Of a DNA stretch of 50,870 nucleotides, positions 50,808-50,870 are shown piece after piece (position 1 is the stretch's first letter; the number at the start of each line of letters is the position of its first letter). Below the pieces are notes generated by a model. That model was given only the letters and a program-made list of their open reading frames with translations. It did no database searches and had not been told where the DNA came from. Source of the DNA: Stramentimicrobium sp964433555 (GTDB lineage: Bacteria > Atribacterota > Phoenicimicrobiia > Phoenicimicrobiales > Stramentimicrobiaceae); the NCBI GenBank assembly GCA_964433555.1, contig CAYSRG010000017.1, forward strand, positions 1-50,870, given 5' to 3'. The position numbers and the translations under genes were made by a program.

Positions 50808-50870
50808 TTTAAATCTCTCCTTTGACTTATTATTCTTTCTTGACCTTATTTACTATTACTTATTTAATAC

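Overview
The window looks like the chromosome of an anaerobic, fermentative, A+T-rich bacterium. Clues are a tungsten/molybdenum aldehyde:ferredoxin oxidoreductase, several small Fe-S proteins, a radical SAM protein, carbon starvation protein CstA, an FmdE-like protein, a ferritin-like protein of the encapsulin-cargo type, and many genes resembling those of Firmicutes (NfeD-FloA pair, two deoxynucleoside kinases, ROK regulator, AGGAGG-type ribosome sites, TTG/GTG starts). Gene content would fit a deep anaerobic lineage such as Atribacterota or a clostridial relative. That placement is inference; no rRNA is present to settle it.

Layout. 0.3-2.3 kb: a secreted PQQ-type sugar dehydrogenase and a SplB-like radical SAM protein, then a 0.6-kb repeat-bearing spacer. 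2.8-5.8 kb: NfeD protease, flotillin FloA and an acidic membrane-anchored protein. 5.8-16.7 kb (all minus): a glycoside/pentose locus. In transcription order it holds a sugar-binding protein, two MalFG-type permeases, a GH3 beta-xylosidase/glucosidase, then XylF-XylG-XylH and a ROK regulator. Oligosaccharides would enter, be cleaved inside the cell, and free pentose would be taken up by the second transporter. A stem-loop follows each of the two binding-protein genes. 17-19.4 kb: diguanylate cyclase, ketopantoate-reductase-like protein, EncFtn-like ferritin. 19.6-24.1 kb (plus): an FMN glutamate-synthase-like protein, a double nitrilase whose second domain has lost its catalytic residues, and a lipid kinase. 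24-27.4 kb: ferredoxin-fused aldo/keto reductase, Spy/CpxP-like protein, a membrane protein and a PfpI/DJ-1 protein.

27.4-32.75 kb is a decayed accessory island beside tRNA-Pro(CGG). It carries a broken RhuM-Fic gene, a TdeIII-type restriction enzyme with its middle deleted, a GNAT scrap, a frameshifted endonuclease-III-like gene, a PLD-type nuclease and an intact class II Fic protein. A 55-bp direct repeat (49/55 identical) lies upstream of both Fic-type genes, and a degraded copy of part of the tRNA lies inside the island.

32.75-41.1 kb (all minus) is a compact gene series: two deoxynucleoside kinases, BirA, a 1373-residue dikinase that has the PPDK ATP and phosphohistidine domains but no PEP-binding barrel, a divergent GAPDH overlapping it, BioY and tRNA-Pro. 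41.5-50.8 kb holds cstA, a small uncharacterised protein, an FmdE-like protein (plus), and a minus-strand cluster of aspartase, Fe-S protein, aldehyde:ferredoxin oxidoreductase, hydantoin racemase and a cyclic amidohydrolase. The last cluster suggests anaerobic breakdown of a cyclic ureide or pyrimidine.

The strongest candidates for something new are the truncated-PPDK/GAPDH operon, the ureide-AOR-aspartase cluster, the half-dead double nitrilase beside a glutamate-synthase-like protein, and the Fic-linked repeat in the island.
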